Source: Polyangia bacterium (GTDB lineage Bacteria > Myxococcota_A > Polyangia > Nannocystales > Nannocystaceae). From it: a stretch of 64,000 nucleotides of DNA. The stretch lies in assembly GCA_030424595.1 (NCBI GenBank), contig JAUHWG010000003.1, positions 349,345 to 413,344 of the forward strand, in the 5' to 3' direction. This document shows positions 8,435 through 16,987 of the stretch, one piece after another. The notes beneath the pieces were generated by a model. The model saw only the letters and a program-made list of their open reading frames with translations, made no database searches and was not told the origin of the DNA. A program made the position numbers and the translations under genes. How positions within the stretch are numbered: the first letter of the stretch is position 1; every line of letters begins with the position of its first letter.

Positions 8435-8812
8435 CTACGGGCGGCTGATCTTGACCGTTAGCTTGACTGAAGGACTCGCTCCGTGGCCGACGAGTACCCA
8501 TGTATACTCGTGACCCGAGGAGGGCCGCGTGAAGACGAAGACCAGGTCCGAGCCGCTGTAGGACCAGGATAAGCCGGCAGACGCGTCGTAGGAGCCGCTC
8601 GACGTGCCGGTTACGCGATAGACGCGGATCGAGTCGACAGAAGGGGGCGCGACGGTCACCGTGAGTGTGGGATCCGTCGAGTCCAGTGACGCATCGATCC
8701 TTAGCAGCTCCTCGCTGGAATAGTATGCAGTTCCGTTGCTGTCGGTCGTGAGGGAGATCGTGTTCGAACCCGTGTGCGCCGAGACAACGGTGTGGATGGT
8801 AATTGTGCTCAT
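8435..8812 (-). CDS. Hypothetical beta-rich protein, 125 aa
   Basis: A small protein rich in Thr, Ser and Val with alternating hydrophobic residues, suggesting an all-beta immunoglobulin-like fold. No signal peptide or membrane segment is seen. Its last residues (PSVKLTVKISRP) are repeated almost exactly (PSIKLTVKVSRP) just before the kinase start at 13022, showing that a related gene once preceded that kinase. It may therefore work with the kinase/protease group. I do not recognise the family. Confidence 0.6.
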   Translation of the reverse strand: MSTITIHTVVSAHTGSNTISLTTDSNGTAYYSSEELLRIDASLDSTDPTLTVTVAPPSVDSIRVYRVTGTSSGSYDASAGLSWSYSGSDLVFVFTRPSSGHEYTWVLVGHGASPSVKLTVKISRP

Positions 8813-8847
8813 GCTCTTATCTGGCCTTTCTGTCGTGCTATTTTGCG

Positions 8848-9951
8848 CTATTGCGCACTCGTATCTGACTGTGGCGGTGCGAAAATCAATGTGACGTCCA
8901 GTGCATCCGCTCCCCTGCAGAGCGGATCCTCAAGGCAGTCGTCCCAGCGCATGCATGTGGCCCCGTCGACCGCACTGCTGCAGAACTGCGGGAGCGCATC
9001 TGTATACTCGATTATGCCGACGAGTTCGTGCTCGATGTTGTAGACTGGCGACCCTGAATTGCCGAACCCTGCGTCGAGATCCGCGGTGAACCGATCCTGT
9101 CCCGACTTGGAGACCTTCGCTAGACCGCTGAATTTGGCAGGTATGCCCATCGGATGTCCGACCGCGTAGACGTAGTCGTCCTTCGCTGGCATCGACTTGG
9201 CGACGACGACCCCGGTCAACGGCGGCGTTGGGCACTCGACATCGAGCAGTAGGAGCTTGAAGTTATTGAAGGCTCTCGCGGTACCCGTCGGCCGGCATTC
9301 TTGTTCGGGCTTGATGTCGGCCAGGGCTTCAGCGTCATCCATCCGGTACCCGCGGACTACCAGCATCTCGTCGGAGTGCATCCAGCTGAAGCAGTGCGTC
9401 GACGTCAGCACCGAGGTCGGCGAGATAAATACCCCGCTGCAGCGCGCGGATGACGGTTGATTCGCGAAGGCCTCGTCCGCGCAGAGCCCCTCCTCCGTTG
9501 CCAGGAGTGGCGGGTTGGGGCCCTGGAGCCGCTCCAGCCGGTCCTTCGTGAAGAGTGCCGCCGAAGCGGCGATATTGCGATCGAGCGCATCGCCCCTGGG
9601 GAGATTCTTGATCGCAACATTCGGATCTTCGAGGCAATAGAGGTCGAGTCGATCATCCGAGCCGTGGATCACGAGCATTTTAGGATCCGCCTTGGAACCT
9701 GGCCGAATACGCGACGAGCAGTGCCCGTCCGTCTCGATGCTAGCCTCGCAAGGCCCTGTCCCCCTTCTCCCTTGCACCTCGGTCCCCATGATGGCCGGCC
9801 TGGGGACCGTCGGCTCGGTCGGGTCGAAGGCGGTCATTAGAGGCTTCCCACCGGTCTGCACGTCGTTCGCTCCCGACGGCGGTCCTTCCCCGGAAAACTC
9901 ACCAGGGCACCCTCCTGTCGCTGCAGCGACTATTATCCACATCCCGCGCAT
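8848..9951 (-). CDS. Trypsin-like serine protease, probable lipoprotein
   Basis: A 367-residue protein starting MRGMWIIVAAATGGC, a short lipoprotein-type signal whose Cys would be lipidated. A low-complexity linker follows, then a chymotrypsin-fold domain: catalytic His in VLTSTHCF, Asp probably in LLLLDVECP and Ser in GFGNSGSPVY. Several Cys pairs suggest an extracytoplasmic location. It is on the same strand as the 125-residue beta-rich gene below it and the kinase above it. The target is unknown. Confidence 0.82.
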   Translation of the reverse strand: MRGMWIIVAAATGGCPGEFSGEGPPSGANDVQTGGKPLMTAFDPTEPTVPRPAIMGTEVQGRRGTGPCEASIETDGHCSSRIRPGSKADPKMLVIHGSDDRLDLYCLEDPNVAIKNLPRGDALDRNIAASAALFTKDRLERLQGPNPPLLATEEGLCADEAFANQPSSARCSGVFISPTSVLTSTHCFSWMHSDEMLVVRGYRMDDAEALADIKPEQECRPTGTARAFNNFKLLLLDVECPTPPLTGVVVAKSMPAKDDYVYAVGHPMGIPAKFSGLAKVSKSGQDRFTADLDAGFGNSGSPVYNIEHELVGIIEYTDALPQFCSSAVDGATCMRWDDCLEDPLCRGADALDVTLIFAPPQSDTSAQ

Positions 9952-10100
9952 CTCTTCACCCCCTCTGCCTCTTACAGTGACCGCCGACCGCCGATCCGTT
10001 CCTCGGGTCGTCCACTACTCGGATCATCCGGACTTCGTCGGCGATCGAGCGCTCGAATTCAACAAGCTCCGCGGTCAAGGCGTAGATGATACCTCGCTAC

Positions 10101-13022
10101 TCAGCGCTCGTGAGCACGACCGAGGAACCCGTCGATCGCCGCGAGTTCGGGCGCCAACGGCTTGCGGGCGGCGTAGAATCGGCGAGCCGATGTCGCAAGA
10201 CGACGAGCCTCGCGATGGTGGCGAGCACTCGCCAGCGCCTGCGCAGCCCCCCACTCGACCTCGGCGCGCAGCCAGGCCTGCGCTGGCGCTGGCGTCGTCT
10301 CCGGCTCCGGGAGAAGCTCGAGAGCCCGGTCGAAGAGCCCACGCGCGTGGCTGACCTCGCCTTGCTCGAGGTGGACCTTGGCGCGGCCATTGAGGGCGTA
10401 GACGAGGGCCTCCGGGCCGAGCGTCGTGTCTAGGGAGGCGAGAGCGAGAGCGCGATCATAGTGTGCGATCGCCTCGATCGCTCGGCCGTCATTGAGGAGG
10501 AACTCACCAGCGTTGAGCGAGAGTTCGAAGGGGACCGGCGTGCCGCGGGCGCGGTGGATAGTGATGCGTTCGGCGCAGGCGTCGGCCGCGGCTGCCCAGG
10601 ACTCGAGCGCCGCTTCAACGTTGATCGAGATCTCGAGGGCCTCGGCGAGGTCGTCGTGGGTCGGCGGCAGGCGCTTGCGGAGGACAGGCAGGGCCCGCAT
10701 TAACGCCTGTTCGGCGGCGGTCGGATCGCCAAGCTGATCGAGGGCTAGGGCGAGGACGACCCGCGCACGGGCCGTGCCGAGCCCCTCTTCGCCCTCGTGG
10801 AGGAGAGCATTTGCCAGCGCCCCCTCCAGAAGCTCACGAGCGCGATCCAGCCCGGCGCTCGTCGGATCCGGGCGCTCCAGGAGATCGAGGGCTAGGTTGA
10901 CGTCGATCGTCGCGACGTCGGGGTGGCCCTCGCCACGGGCGCCCACGAGAAGCGCCCTCGCCTCGTGGAGATGCGTGTCGGCCTCGTCCGCTCGGCCCAG
11001 CCCGCCCAGTGCGCGAGCTGCGCCAAGCAGGCTTGCAGCGCGTCCGACAGCGTCCTCGTCATCGCGGCGTTGGAGTGCCTCGTTGTGCTCCGCGATAGCG
11101 ACCTCGAAGCGGCCCGCGCGGTATTCGAGCTCGCCGATGCGATCGTGAAGCTCAGCCCAAGCGGGTGCGTCGGCGCCGATCCGTCGGAGCTTGGCTATGT
11201 AGAGTTCGGCGTAGCCGCGAGCCCGGGCGACGTCGCGGCGGGCGGCGACCTGTAGCTCCGTCTGGGCGCCGAGGATCGCCGCAGCCAGGTGATCGTCGCG
11301 CAACGACTCCGCCTCGCCCAGGGCCTCGGCCAGAATCGCCTCGGATGATTCCAGCTCGCCGAGGCGACCAAGGACGATCCCCAAATTCAGCATCGCCTCC
11401 GCCCGCAGTCGACGATCGAATGCCGCCGCCAGGATCAACTCCTCGGCCGCCGTCCTCGCCTCCTCGTAGGCGCCGAGGATCGTCTGCGCCCGGATCTCGT
11501 CGAGAGCCCCTCGCAGGGCGCTGACACGCTCGCGGAGGGCCCGGACGGGCAGCGGCGTCGGCCCCTCGCGGAGCGCCTCGGGGTCGCCACACACAGATGG
11601 ATCCCCGAGTTCGTTGACGAGCTCATGCGCGCGAGAGATGACGCCGGGCTCGTTGCTCTCGAGGCGACCTATGACGTCGCGGATCGAGCGCTCGTGGGCA
11701 TCGATGCACTCAATAGCCCGCTCGTCGGACGCTCCCGCCGTGCCGTCTCCTCGGAGGCAGAGGGACCGCCGCGCCCTCCTCCACGCCTCCACTGCGGTAT
11801 CGATCGACCGCGCGGCGTCGTCGAAAGCAGTGTCGGCGTACGGCAGCCCCGAGGCGAGGAATCGTGCGTGGAGGGCATCCCTCGCCATCGGATCCCAGAC
11901 CTCGTGGAGGGGGTCGATGAGCGCAGGACACTCTGGATCGTCCTTGCCGAGCGCGCCCCACACGGCGCCGACCGCGAGTACGAGGCCAACCGTCCCAGCT
12001 ACAATCCGCCGTCGGCGACGCTGCGGCGCTGCCGTGAAGGCCGCGATCAGCGCGTTGATGTCGGCGAAGCGCCGGCGCGGATCGGGCTCGAGGCCGCGGG
12101 TGAGGACCTTGAGGACCCATGAAGGTGCTGCCGAACGCCGCTGCACCAAGGCGCGCAGCCCCCGCGCGTCGACCGGGCAATCGCCGAGCGCTTGGAGCTC
12201 TTTGGCGCCATAGGGGCGGATGTCGTGGAGGCCCTCGAAGAGCGAGACGCAGAGACTGAAGAGGTCGCTCCGCGCATCGACGCCGCGACCCCGCGCCTGC
12301 TCCGGGGCCATGTACGCCGGGGTTCCTGCAATTGCCCCTCCTCGGACAGGCCCGATAGTCGTCGACTCCGAGGTGCGGTCTTCCGACTGGGTGCTCGCCT
12401 CGTCGGCACCGGCGTCGCGGGCGAGGCCAAAGTCGACGACCCGCACCCGCCCGTCGACGCCGATCAAAATGTTGGCTGGCTTGACGTCGCCGTGGACGAC
12501 TCCTACCTGATGCGCCGCAGCAAGACCTCGGGCTGCGTCCAGGTAGGCGCTGAGCACCTCCTGCCAACTTCGTCCGGGCCGCCGCTGCCAGGTCGCCATG
12601 GTCTCGCCCTGGACGAACTCCAGGGCAAGGAAGATCGACCCCTCGTGCTCCCCGACCTCGTAGATCTGAACGACGTTTGGGTGAGAGAGGCGAGCGAGGG
12701 TCCGCGCCTCACCTATGAGACGCTCGCGTTGCCGCGGATCCGCGCTCCGCCGAGAGCTCAGGACCTTGAGCGCGACTAGACGGCCGAGCTCGGGGTCGCG
12801 CGCCGAATAGACCACTCCCATTCCCCCAACGCCGATTCGGTCGCCGACCTCATAGCGGCCGATCCGGACGACTACCGACGGCTCGCCGAAGAGGCTCTGG
12901 GCGACCCTCCCGCGGATCGCCGCCGCCTCGACACCTGCCTCGCTGAAGGGGCAGGAGGGGAGGTCCGCGACGCTCGAGTCGGCGTCTGAACGCGGGCGGG
13001 CAGGTTCCACCGGAGCTGACAT
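10101..13022 (-). CDS. Ser/Thr protein kinase with TPR region
   Basis: A 973-residue Hanks-type kinase. The N-terminal catalytic domain (about residues 50-330) has the glycine loop GVGGMGVVYSA, the Lys in LVALKVL, the catalytic loop HGDVKPANI (Gly in place of the Arg of HRD), DFGLA and APEQARG. A transmembrane helix (IVAGTVGLVLAVGAVWGAL) follows at about residues 340-360. The rest is a long series of TPR-like helical repeats. The kinase domain would be cytoplasmic with the repeats outside the membrane. It is divergent from the ECF sigma factor at 13357, a pairing common in myxobacteria, so the two probably form a signalling unit. A vestigial duplicate of its N-terminus lies at 8300-8359. Confidence 0.93.
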   Translation of the reverse strand: MSAPVEPARPRSDADSSVADLPSCPFSEAGVEAAAIRGRVAQSLFGEPSVVVRIGRYEVGDRIGVGGMGVVYSARDPELGRLVALKVLSSRRSADPRQRERLIGEARTLARLSHPNVVQIYEVGEHEGSIFLALEFVQGETMATWQRRPGRSWQEVLSAYLDAARGLAAAHQVGVVHGDVKPANILIGVDGRVRVVDFGLARDAGADEASTQSEDRTSESTTIGPVRGGAIAGTPAYMAPEQARGRGVDARSDLFSLCVSLFEGLHDIRPYGAKELQALGDCPVDARGLRALVQRRSAAPSWVLKVLTRGLEPDPRRRFADINALIAAFTAAPQRRRRRIVAGTVGLVLAVGAVWGALGKDDPECPALIDPLHEVWDPMARDALHARFLASGLPYADTAFDDAARSIDTAVEAWRRARRSLCLRGDGTAGASDERAIECIDAHERSIRDVIGRLESNEPGVISRAHELVNELGDPSVCGDPEALREGPTPLPVRALRERVSALRGALDEIRAQTILGAYEEARTAAEELILAAAFDRRLRAEAMLNLGIVLGRLGELESSEAILAEALGEAESLRDDHLAAAILGAQTELQVAARRDVARARGYAELYIAKLRRIGADAPAWAELHDRIGELEYRAGRFEVAIAEHNEALQRRDDEDAVGRAASLLGAARALGGLGRADEADTHLHEARALLVGARGEGHPDVATIDVNLALDLLERPDPTSAGLDRARELLEGALANALLHEGEEGLGTARARVVLALALDQLGDPTAAEQALMRALPVLRKRLPPTHDDLAEALEISINVEAALESWAAAADACAERITIHRARGTPVPFELSLNAGEFLLNDGRAIEAIAHYDRALALASLDTTLGPEALVYALNGRAKVHLEQGEVSHARGLFDRALELLPEPETTPAPAQAWLRAEVEWGAAQALASARHHREARRLATSARRFYAARKPLAPELAAIDGFLGRAHER

Positions 13023-13036
13023 TCGCGACCTTGATC

Positions 13037-13075
13037 CTACGGCCGGCTGACCTTCACGGTTAGCTTGATTGACGG
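13037..13075 (-). pseudogene. Vestigial 3' end of a 125-aa-type gene
   Basis: Codons for PSIKLTVKVSRP and a stop lie just upstream of the kinase start. They match the C-terminus of the intact gene at 8435-8812 (PSVKLTVKISRP). The rest of the gene is absent. Confidence 0.7.
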
Positions 13076-13356
13076 CCAGAGACCTTCACTCCTCCGGTCG
13101 AAATGCCGGCTGTGTCCCTATGAGGGCGTAGTGAGCCGGTGACTTGTCTGCCTCTGTTGTGGGCGTCCAGGGGTCTGCTCCCGCTCCCCGTCCACTAGCC
13201 GCGATCACCATGAAGTTACCCGGGTCCATAGCTCACCTCCCTGTCTGAAGTGCCCGGTCACGACCGATCCGTTCAACCCATCGACAAATTATTCGACGAG
13301 GGCCGATACGAGCGGGCGCATTGCGCGAACCTAAGCGTTTCATCGTTGACCCCCCG
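13076..13356. other. Divergent promoter region between kinase and sigma factor
   Basis: No gene is supported. It presumably carries promoters for the kinase (leftward) and the sigma factor (rightward), but no clear -35/-10 pair was identified. Confidence 0.3.
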
Positions 13357-13989
13357 ATGCTACCATCCTCGGCCGTGACCGACGAGGCACTGGTCGAGGC
13401 GTGGCGGGCTGGCGATAGCAAGGCAGGCAACCTGCTCTTCCAGCGCTATTTTGCGGCAGTCTACCGCTTCTTTCGCAACAAGGTCGATCGTGGGGTCGAG
13501 GACCTGGTCCAGCGTACCTTCATGGCTTGCGTCGAGGGCCGCGATCGCCTCCGGGCTGACGCCTCCTTCCGCGCCTACCTTTTTGGCGCTGCCCACCACC
13601 TCCTCCGGGGCCACTATCGTCGAGAGCGAGCGCTACGGCGCGACGAGGACGCGGACGAGCGCTCGATCGTGGACATGGGCGCGAGCCCGACTTCGATGCT
13701 CGCGGTCCGCGACGAGCAGCGCCTCCTCCTCGAGGGGCTCCGCCACCTCTCTCTAGGCGATCAGACCCTCCTCGAGCTCTACTACTGGGAGCGCCTTACC
13801 GGCCCCGAGCTTGCGGCCTTCCTCGGCGTACCGGAGAACACTGCGCGGACCAGGGTCCGTCGCGCGCGTTTGCGCCTCGAAGCCGAGCTCGCCGCGCTGG
13901 CGACGATACCCGAGCGCCTGAAAACCACTGTCGACAACCTCGACCGCTGGGCTGAGTCTATCCGGGATGCGCTCGCCCTGCCGACCTGA
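13357..13989 (+). CDS. ECF-type RNA polymerase sigma factor
   Basis: A 210-residue sigma-70 family protein. Region 2 is recognisable in LVEAWRAGDSKAGNLLFQRY and in VEDLVQRTFMACVEGRDRLR. Region 4 is recognisable in LLELYYWERLTGPELAAFLG followed by ENTARTRVRRARLRLEAEL. I start it at the first ATG (13357); an upstream TTG at 13321 would add 12 residues. It lies divergent from a TPR kinase. The regulon is unknown but probably includes adjacent secreted-protein genes. Confidence 0.9.
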   Translation: MLPSSAVTDEALVEAWRAGDSKAGNLLFQRYFAAVYRFFRNKVDRGVEDLVQRTFMACVEGRDRLRADASFRAYLFGAAHHLLRGHYRRERALRRDEDADERSIVDMGASPTSMLAVRDEQRLLLEGLRHLSLGDQTLLELYYWERLTGPELAAFLGVPENTARTRVRRARLRLEAELAALATIPERLKTTVDNLDRWAESIRDALALPT

Positions 13990-14288
13990 TCGAAATTTAT
14001 CCACGCCCGGGTGAACGGGTCGACCGCGGTCGTGCACTCCATATCTGTGGGGCGCATCGTCCCGGACAGACCCATTAGATCACCGATGGTGATGAGTGAC
14101 TATTCTCCGCACACTAAGTGCAAGAGGGGGGCGCTTGAATGTGCGCATTGGGGAGTCAGTGAATCACAACGTCCGCCTTGGCCTACTCGCCAGCGCCTCG
14201 CCTTCATCCGGCGAGAAAGGGCCTGTACTCGCCCCCCTCGACCTCGGCCGCGCTAGGCCAGCGAGCTCCTCGACCGCTCTGAGGTACA
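13990..14288. other. Intergenic region with a small palindrome
   Basis: About 300 bases without a supported gene. The palindrome ATCACC-GAT-GGTGAT (14079-14093) could be an operator for the downstream secreted-protein operon. No promoter elements stand out. Confidence 0.3.
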
Positions 14289-16625
14289 ATGAATCGAAAA
14301 CATCCGGCTCATTCTGCACTGATGCAGTGTGTGGTCCCCCACATCGCGCTCCTCCTCACGCTGTTGGGAGTCGCGCCAGGCGCGGCCGCAGAGGACGTGT
14401 TCCCCGAGATAGCGCTGTCGAAGAACGGCAATTACAGCTCGCACATCCCCCTCGACAAGCCATTCATACTGACGGGCGACGTCGGCGAAGAGGTCCGTGC
14501 AGTGCGGGCCGTGTTCGTTCGATATGCGTTCAATGCGTGGGGCTTCCCGCCGCCGAAGCGCAGCCCGATCCGCACCTGCGACGATGTTTTTGCGGCCGTC
14601 GAGCTTGGAGGCCTGAGGGAGGAAGAAGCGCTTGGACTCAGGACCTTTGGGAACGTGTTCAACTCGCCGAGGGTCGCACGTGTCGAACTCATCGAGTCCC
14701 TAACCGCCGCGACCACCGCCGAGGAGAAGAATGCGGTGTACAAGAAGCAGGCTAAGGCAGTCAATGACGCCGAATCCGCGTACAAGGCCCTCGACAAGGC
14801 CGGTGTGTACAACGTCGTATCGCTGCGAACGGACACGTTCGGGGAGATCGACAAGGACAAGAAACAGAAAAAATTTGCGCTTCAAGTCAGCGCACGTGGG
14901 TTCTTCCGAAACGGCGCGTCCTATTGCTTGCTCGTCTACCAGGAGCGTCTGTCGGGCGAGAAGATCGGGAAGCAGCTGCTTGAGCTGGCGAAGAAGAAGA
15001 TCGAGGAGTTCGAGAAATGTGAGGAAGCCGCGGAACCCGACAGTGTGGTGTGCCCCCAGATCGACGAACTTCACAAGATGATCAAGGAAATTCTGAAGGA
15101 CAACGGAATTTCGGAGAACAAGGCGTCGGAGTTGACGGCCGTGCTCGCGAATGTCCCAACGGCGCTCGACGATAGCGCCAAGCAACTCAACGAGATGGTT
15201 GCTAAGGAAGCGCCGATTCCGATACGAGAGAGGTTGCTGGCGTTCGAGCCGGGCGAGCGGTTCCTCCTCGCACACAATGAGGGTAGTTCCGGTGGCGCAG
15301 CTGCCGGCGTGGAGGGCGAGCGCGCGCGTGACGCTACGACATCGGCCCCCGCGGGGAGCACCGGCGCGTCGTCGTCCGCGGAGGAGAGCCTCGCGAATTT
15401 CGTGCTGCAGGTGTTGGCCACGAACCTGGTTGTGCAGCGACAGTACGCGCCCGATCCGGCGCAGGTCGGCGGTCGCAAGCCGGAGTTCATAGTAGACAAC
15501 TTCGTGGTCCGCGCGATCGCGTTCGAGAAGGACGCCGCGGTGATCGTCCTCATGGGCGCGGAGCCGAAGCAACGTCGCGAGGTCGCAGATCTCGAGAAAT
15601 ACAAGCTGCCCGGTTTTTCGACGGTGACCCTGCGCGACGTGGTCGAACTGTCGCGCGGTCGGGTCATTGTCGGCGGCGAGGCGATGGGCTTCGCCGCCAT
15701 CCACACGAAGAGCGACCGCGATAAAGTCCGGGTGCTCTTCCCCGCCGAGGCCGCGAAGTCAGAGGAGGCCAGGAAGGCGCGCGACGCGGTCGTCGATCAC
15801 CTGAAGACCATCGAGATGCTTCTCAAGCACGCGATCAGCGGGAAGCCTCTCGCGGCGTCGAATGCGGGGGGAGTCGCCGATGTCTACGGCGATCTGGCTC
15901 GCTGGCTGGGGGCGAACGTGGAGCCGATCGGGTCGGGTGAAAACAAGGAAGCTCTGGAGTTGCTCAGGAGCTTCATCGGCGACCTGCAGGCCCGGATCGC
16001 TGCCCATGGCATGAACGTTGAGAGATTCCACGCGCTCCCGAGTGAGGTCGACCTCGCGAGCCAGAAGGTGATGATGGATCCGTATGTGCAGACCAGCGTC
16101 GGCCAGGCGTTCGGCTTCGGCGAGACGGAGTTCTTCAGCTCGTACGTTACCCCGACGCTTGGGCTTGCCTTCATCCTCCACGCGCACGAACGATTCGCGC
16201 TGCCCTACGTCGGCGCGCAGATCTACCTCTGGCCCAATCGCTTCGACGAACCGATGTGGACAAATGGTCGCAGCGACTTTCGGCGTATGTTTGGCCTTGA
16301 GTTCGGGCTGGGGCTTTCGGGCTTCCCGAGTTACAACACTGCGTTCGGTGCCGACAACCAGTACCGGCCGTTGAGCGAGCGCTACTCGACGCCGCCGGTG
16401 TTGCTGGGACTGGCGATCCAGCCGCTTCCATACGTCACCACGACGCTCGGTTGGGCCTTCATGCGCCGCGCCCCGACAGGCCTTGTGCGCGAGACCCCCG
16501 AGCCGTTCACCTCATTCTTCGTCTCGATCACCGTCCAACTCAACTTCTTTAACGCAGTCCGAACCCTCGTCCTCGACCGCAACGCGGCCGAACTCAAGCC
16601 GGCGCTGTTTCCTGCCAGCAAGTGA
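14289..16625 (+). CDS. Large secreted/outer-membrane protein of unknown function
   Basis: A 778-residue protein with a clear Sec signal peptide (IALLLTLLGVAPGAAA, cleavage near residue 35). The middle (about residues 190-330) is charged and helical and may be coiled-coil. The last 200 residues alternate hydrophobic and aromatic residues (for example TPTLGLAFILHAHERFALPY and YVTTTLGWAFMRR), like an outer-membrane barrel of surface-antigen type. It begins a three-gene + strand cluster with the 114-residue gene and the lipoprotein downstream. I do not recognise the family. Confidence 0.75.
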   Translation: MNRKHPAHSALMQCVVPHIALLLTLLGVAPGAAAEDVFPEIALSKNGNYSSHIPLDKPFILTGDVGEEVRAVRAVFVRYAFNAWGFPPPKRSPIRTCDDVFAAVELGGLREEEALGLRTFGNVFNSPRVARVELIESLTAATTAEEKNAVYKKQAKAVNDAESAYKALDKAGVYNVVSLRTDTFGEIDKDKKQKKFALQVSARGFFRNGASYCLLVYQERLSGEKIGKQLLELAKKKIEEFEKCEEAAEPDSVVCPQIDELHKMIKEILKDNGISENKASELTAVLANVPTALDDSAKQLNEMVAKEAPIPIRERLLAFEPGERFLLAHNEGSSGGAAAGVEGERARDATTSAPAGSTGASSSAEESLANFVLQVLATNLVVQRQYAPDPAQVGGRKPEFIVDNFVVRAIAFEKDAAVIVLMGAEPKQRREVADLEKYKLPGFSTVTLRDVVELSRGRVIVGGEAMGFAAIHTKSDRDKVRVLFPAEAAKSEEARKARDAVVDHLKTIEMLLKHAISGKPLAASNAGGVADVYGDLARWLGANVEPIGSGENKEALELLRSFIGDLQARIAAHGMNVERFHALPSEVDLASQKVMMDPYVQTSVGQAFGFGETEFFSSYVTPTLGLAFILHAHERFALPYVGAQIYLWPNRFDEPMWTNGRSDFRRMFGLEFGLGLSGFPSYNTAFGADNQYRPLSERYSTPPVLLGLAIQPLPYVTTTLGWAFMRRAPTGLVRETPEPFTSFFVSITVQLNFFNAVRTLVLDRNAAELKPALFPASK

Positions 16626-16632
16626 GGTCATC

Positions 16633-16977
16633 ATGTCATCCATCATCCACAGCATCTCCGGTAACCCGTTCCCCGTTCCCTCGGGCGAGTTGTTCACGGT
16701 CGTCGTCACCTACGATTACGACAGCGACAATCGCGGGCGCCTGGCGCTTGAGGCCGACATCCCCGCGGGCACTGACGAGCGTATCCAGATCGCCCTCCCG
16801 GTGCGGAAGTGTGTGAGAGGGAACGGCAACGCGGAGAGCTATGACCTCCGAATCTACATCCCGGCCGAGTGGCAGCCCAGCATCTACGCCGTCAATCTCG
16901 TCGCCAAGCTGACCGAAGGAAACAAGAAACCATTCCGATTCCGTCGGATCGCCGGTTATTTCATTGAAAAGAAGTGA
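16633..16977 (+). CDS. Hypothetical beta-rich protein, 114 aa
   Basis: A compact protein without signal peptide or membrane segment and with alternating polar/hydrophobic beta pattern (ELFTVVVTYDYDSDNRGRL). The ATG at 16633 follows GAGGTCATC, the same ribosome-site style as other genes here. It sits 7 bases after the large secreted protein and 10 bases before the lipoprotein, so it is probably co-transcribed. Function unknown. Confidence 0.65.
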   Translation: MSSIIHSISGNPFPVPSGELFTVVVTYDYDSDNRGRLALEADIPAGTDERIQIALPVRKCVRGNGNAESYDLRIYIPAEWQPSIYAVNLVAKLTEGNKKPFRFRRIAGYFIEKK

Positions 16978-16987
16978 GAGGAACGCG

